NCBI GenBank assembly: GCA_024278455.1
Contig: JAJRTE010000165.1
Location: 1-64,000, forward strand
DNA length: 64,000 bases
From: Myxococcota bacterium
GTDB taxonomy: Bacteria > Myxococcota_A > UBA796 > JAJRTE01
Reading direction: 5' to 3'
Both the position numbers and the translations under genes were made by a program. Positions 61,076 through 64,000 of the stretch are shown piece after piece. Under the pieces are notes generated by a model. That model did not search any database. It was not told the DNA's origin and saw nothing but the letters and a program-made list of their open reading frames with translations. The first letter of the stretch is position 1. Each line of letters begins with the position of its first letter.

Positions 61076-62203
61076 CTAATGTGGAGCCTTTCGCCTGAGC
61101 AGTTGCTTCGCCGTCGTAGTGATCACGCTCGGGACGTTTCGATTGCCGGACAGTCGCTTGAGATCATGAAGCATCAACTGGCTGACAATGGGAACCGACA
61201 CGGCCGCGGGGGTCTTGGGATTGTTCACCAACGCCAGCTTGATCGCGTAGATCCTGAACCACTCCTTGTTTCGGGCGATTTCCCTGAGAACATCGTCGCA
61301 CACGTTGCGATTGTTGGCAATGGACAAGACTTCGCTGTCGGTCAGACCAGGGCTGTTCATCACCGCGCTGGCGACGACCTTGTTGGAATCGCGAATCAAG
61401 ATCGACCGCACGGTGGCGTTTCCGAGATACGCCAACTTGATCTTCTGTCCCACGGACATCTTCGAAATCCGCGTCCAGAGGTCGCGTTTCTCCTCCCCGG
61501 TCTTCCTGTCGTCCTCGTCGTCGAGCCAGTCGTCGGGGAACTCCTCTTCCTCGTCGTCGTCGAACCCATGCTCGAATTCGTAGTCCTCTCCAGCCGGGAA
61601 CTCGAGGGCGGGAGCGGTCTCCGCCTGCAGGTTCGCCGCGGGTGCCGCCGCCGGTTGCCCTTCGTCCTCATCCGACTCCAGGTCCAGGGCATGGTAGATA
61701 CGGAGAAACGCCTCGACACGATCCAGCGTAGCACGAGTTGCATGAGGGTTCTTCTTGAGGTACTGGAAAATCCTGGGCGTAATCAGCAGGCGCTGCTGGT
61801 TGCTCGCTATCATCTCCACGTGCCGGGGACCAGCGTGCTCGGCGAGATAGAACATCGTGTTGTCGTTCGTCTGACGCCGCAACAGGATGAGTTCGACGAT
61901 ACGTTCGTCGTCACTCCGGTTGACAGCGAAGTACTCGAGGATCTTCGGGTGCGTGTTGTCGTCGATCGCATTCTCGAGCACGCTCGACGGGTAACCGAGA
62001 AGTCCCTCTCTCGCGGCGCCCGCGACCTCCTCGTCCGGGTCGGCGAGGAGGCAATACTGCATGGCCATCAGCACCTTGGGAGGGGCGGGCAGGAGGCCTC
62101 GAGCGGCCATGAGCTTGATTTCCCTGGGGCTGGCTCCGTCCACGTACCTGGCCAGTTCCTTGGGAATGCCCAGCTTGTCCAGCGGAATCATCTTGTGGTC
62201 CAT
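61076..62203 (-). CDS. Helical-repeat (HEAT/DUF2336-like) protein, unknown
   Basis: Alpha-helical repeats (DPDEEVAGAAREGLLGYP...ILEYFAVNRSDDERIVELILLRRQ); next to the GTPase. Confidence 0.55.
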   Translation of the reverse strand: MDHKMIPLDKLGIPKELARYVDGASPREIKLMAARGLLPAPPKVLMAMQYCLLADPDEEVAGAAREGLLGYPSSVLENAIDDNTHPKILEYFAVNRSDDERIVELILLRRQTNDNTMFYLAEHAGPRHVEMIASNQQRLLITPRIFQYLKKNPHATRATLDRVEAFLRIYHALDLESDEDEGQPAAAPAANLQAETAPALEFPAGEDYEFEHGFDDDEEEEFPDDWLDDEDDRKTGEEKRDLWTRISKMSVGQKIKLAYLGNATVRSILIRDSNKVVASAVMNSPGLTDSEVLSIANNRNVCDDVLREIARNKEWFRIYAIKLALVNNPKTPAAVSVPIVSQLMLHDLKRLSGNRNVPSVITTTAKQLLRRKAPH

Positions 62204-62370
62204 GCCGTCGAATCCCCTGCCGTTCGCATCCCGCCGCGTACCGCGCCCGGAGGCGCAATCGGGCAGGTGGGCCAACCTCGCCACAGTCTCGAATACCGAG
62301 ATCGGCAAGGTGAAGACTCTACCGTTTCACCTCGAGCAAGTCAAGAGATAACGGACCGGCAGCACCACCG

Positions 62371-63153
62371 TCATCCGCCCCGGTTCCGCTCATACAGTAT
62401 TCTCAAACCTCTCAAGGTCAGCAACTCGTCCACGGCTTCGATGGCGTTCGATTCATCCTCGAAGAGCCGCGCGATACCGCCAGTACTGATCACCTTGGGA
62501 TCGAACGTCAATTCGGCCTTGATGCGGCGAACGGTTTCGTCGACGAGCCCGATGTATCCGAAGTAGATCCCGGATTGCATGCTCGCAACCGTGTTCCTGC
62601 CGATGGCCCGCCGGGGCCGCGCAACCTCGACGCGCGGGAGCTTCGATGTCTCCCGGAACAGTGCCTCGGCGGAGATGTGGAATCCCGGCGCGATGGCTCC
62701 GCCGAGGTACTCGCCCCGCGGAGAGACGCAGTCGAACGTGGTGGCGGTGCCGAAGTCGACGATAATGCAGCCTTGACGATAGGTTTCGTAGGCGGCGACG
62801 GCATTGACGATGCGGTCGGCCCCGACTTCTCGAGGGTTGTCGGTCAGGATGGGCATGCCCGTCTTCGTGCCAGGCTCGATACCCATGATCGGGTGCTTGA
62901 GATAGCGCAAGGCCATCTCCTCGAACACCGAAATCAGGCTGGGCACCACGCAGCACATGATGCAGCCGTCGATCCGGGATGCCTGGATGCCCTTGGTGCT
63001 CAACAGGCTGAGAACCAGGATACCATACTCGTCGGCGGTCCGCTTCTTGTCCGTCTCGACACGCCAATGCTCGAGGAGATTCCGGCCCTTGTAGACGCCC
63101 AGGCCGGTGTTGGTGTTGCCGACATCGATGACCAAAAGCACGCATCCCTCCAT
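62371..63153 (-). CDS. coaX: Type III pantothenate kinase
   Basis: LLVIDVGNTNTGLGVY; GADRIVNAVAAY; DFGTATTFD. Confidence 0.95.
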   Translation of the reverse strand: MEGCVLLVIDVGNTNTGLGVYKGRNLLEHWRVETDKKRTADEYGILVLSLLSTKGIQASRIDGCIMCCVVPSLISVFEEMALRYLKHPIMGIEPGTKTGMPILTDNPREVGADRIVNAVAAYETYRQGCIIVDFGTATTFDCVSPRGEYLGGAIAPGFHISAEALFRETSKLPRVEVARPRRAIGRNTVASMQSGIYFGYIGLVDETVRRIKAELTFDPKVISTGGIARLFEDESNAIEAVDELLTLRGLRILYERNRGG

Positions 63154-63172
63154 GCCATGGCTCGACCGGCTG

Positions 63173-64000
63173 CTAGAGCAGGTCCAGGCCGATGTCCACC
63201 CACCGGGCGCCGTGGATGAGACTCCCGGCGGAAATGAGATCGACTCCAGTCTCCGCGATCTCGCGGACGGTCTCGATCCGCACACCACCGGATGCCTCGA
63301 GAAGCGCGCGCCCGCCGGCTCGAGCGACAGCGGCACGCAGCATCGATGGGGGCATGTTGTCCAGCATGATCACGCCCGCACCGCTGGCCAGCGCTTCTTC
63401 GAGCTGCTCGAGAGAGTCGACCTCGACTTCGATATTTACCAGGTGATGCGGCCGGTTCGCCTCCGCCGCCACCACCGCCTCCCGCACACCTCCGACAGCT
63501 TCGATATGGTTGTCCTTGATGAGTATGCCGTCGGAAAGGTTGAACCGGTGGTTGTGCCCGCCCCCATGACACACGGCTGCCTTCTCGAGATACCGGTATC
63601 CGGGCGTCGTCTTCCGGGTGTCGACGATCCGCGCACCCGTGCCCGCCAGGGCCTCCACGAAACGACGGGTATGGGTGGCAATCCCCGAAAGGTGCCCGAG
63701 GAAGTTCAAGGCCACCCGCTCCCCAGCCAGGATAGAACGGCTCGATCCCTCGACCTCCAGCAACGGGTCCCCGGCACCAAGGGCGCCACCGTCCGCCGAC
63801 AAAAGCGTCACACGCAACGCGGGATCTACTCGCTGAAAGACGTATTCGGCCACCTCCAGCCCGGAAACGACCAGCGGCTCTCGAGCCACGATACGCCCAA
63901 CGGCTGCAGGGTCGGATTCGCCGAGAACGGCCCGGGTCGTGATGTCGCCATGACCGATGTCTTCTGCCAGGCCGATTTCGACCAGGTGTCTCCACCCAAA
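63173..64000 (-). CDS. nadC: Nicotinate-nucleotide pyrophosphorylase, 5' end truncated by window edge
   Basis: EDIGHGDITTR at edge; GERVALNFLGHLSGIAT; TRKTTPGYR; KDNHI; EVEVDSLEQ. Confidence 0.94.
   Translation of the reverse strand, partial: FGWRHLVEIGLAEDIGHGDITTRAVLGESDPAAVGRIVAREPLVVSGLEVAEYVFQRVDPALRVTLLSADGGALGAGDPLLEVEGSSRSILAGERVALNFLGHLSGIATHTRRFVEALAGTGARIVDTRKTTPGYRYLEKAAVCHGGGHNHRFNLSDGILIKDNHIEAVGGVREAVVAAEANRPHHLVNIEVEVDSLEQLEEALASGAGVIMLDNMPPSMLRAAVARAGGRALLEASGGVRIETVREIAETGVDLISAGSLIHGARWVDIGLDLL

Noticed and set aside
58028-62566. Plus-strand ORFs of 628 and 877 aa
   Set aside because: Shadow ORFs opposite the acidic-tail GTPase and helical-repeat genes; GC-rich codon bias suppresses antisense stops

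Overview
GC-rich (about 65-67% by eye) bacterial chromosomal window, about 64 kb, densely coding. No rRNA, tRNA, CRISPR array, transposase or prophage module was recognised. Main content: a penicillin-acylase-family lipoprotein; an SLC13/DASS permease; an FGE/SUMF1-like protein; a five-gene block of sigma factor, membrane-anchored TPR-CHAT protease-like protein, zinc-binding anti-sigma (ZAS) membrane protein, secreted subtilase and small secreted protein; an M14 carboxypeptidase; a two-component pair with unusual fused domains (Rossmann-PAS-PAS histidine kinase, and receiver fused to a GcvH-like domain); NikR with an ECF-type nickel/cobalt transporter; a Cus-type Cu/Ag efflux operon ending in a sigma54 activator, with a candidate sigma54 promoter and two matching upstream palindromes; GlnRS; a 14-repeat MopE-like lipoprotein; a TPR protein with a coding minisatellite; an orphan histidine kinase; a GH13 enzyme; YbeY/PgpH/PhoH; an MglA-like GTPase with a very long acidic tail; CoaX; and NadC (cut by the window end). 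At sequence scale, the palindrome CTCGAG looks about 9-fold over-represented and occurs in all reading frames, two heptamer tandem arrays are present, and several gene ends lie inside repeats or hairpins. The best candidate for an undescribed system is the sigma / CHAT / ZAS / subtilase block at 6053-13586. All calls come from reading the sequence and supplied translations; no database search was run.
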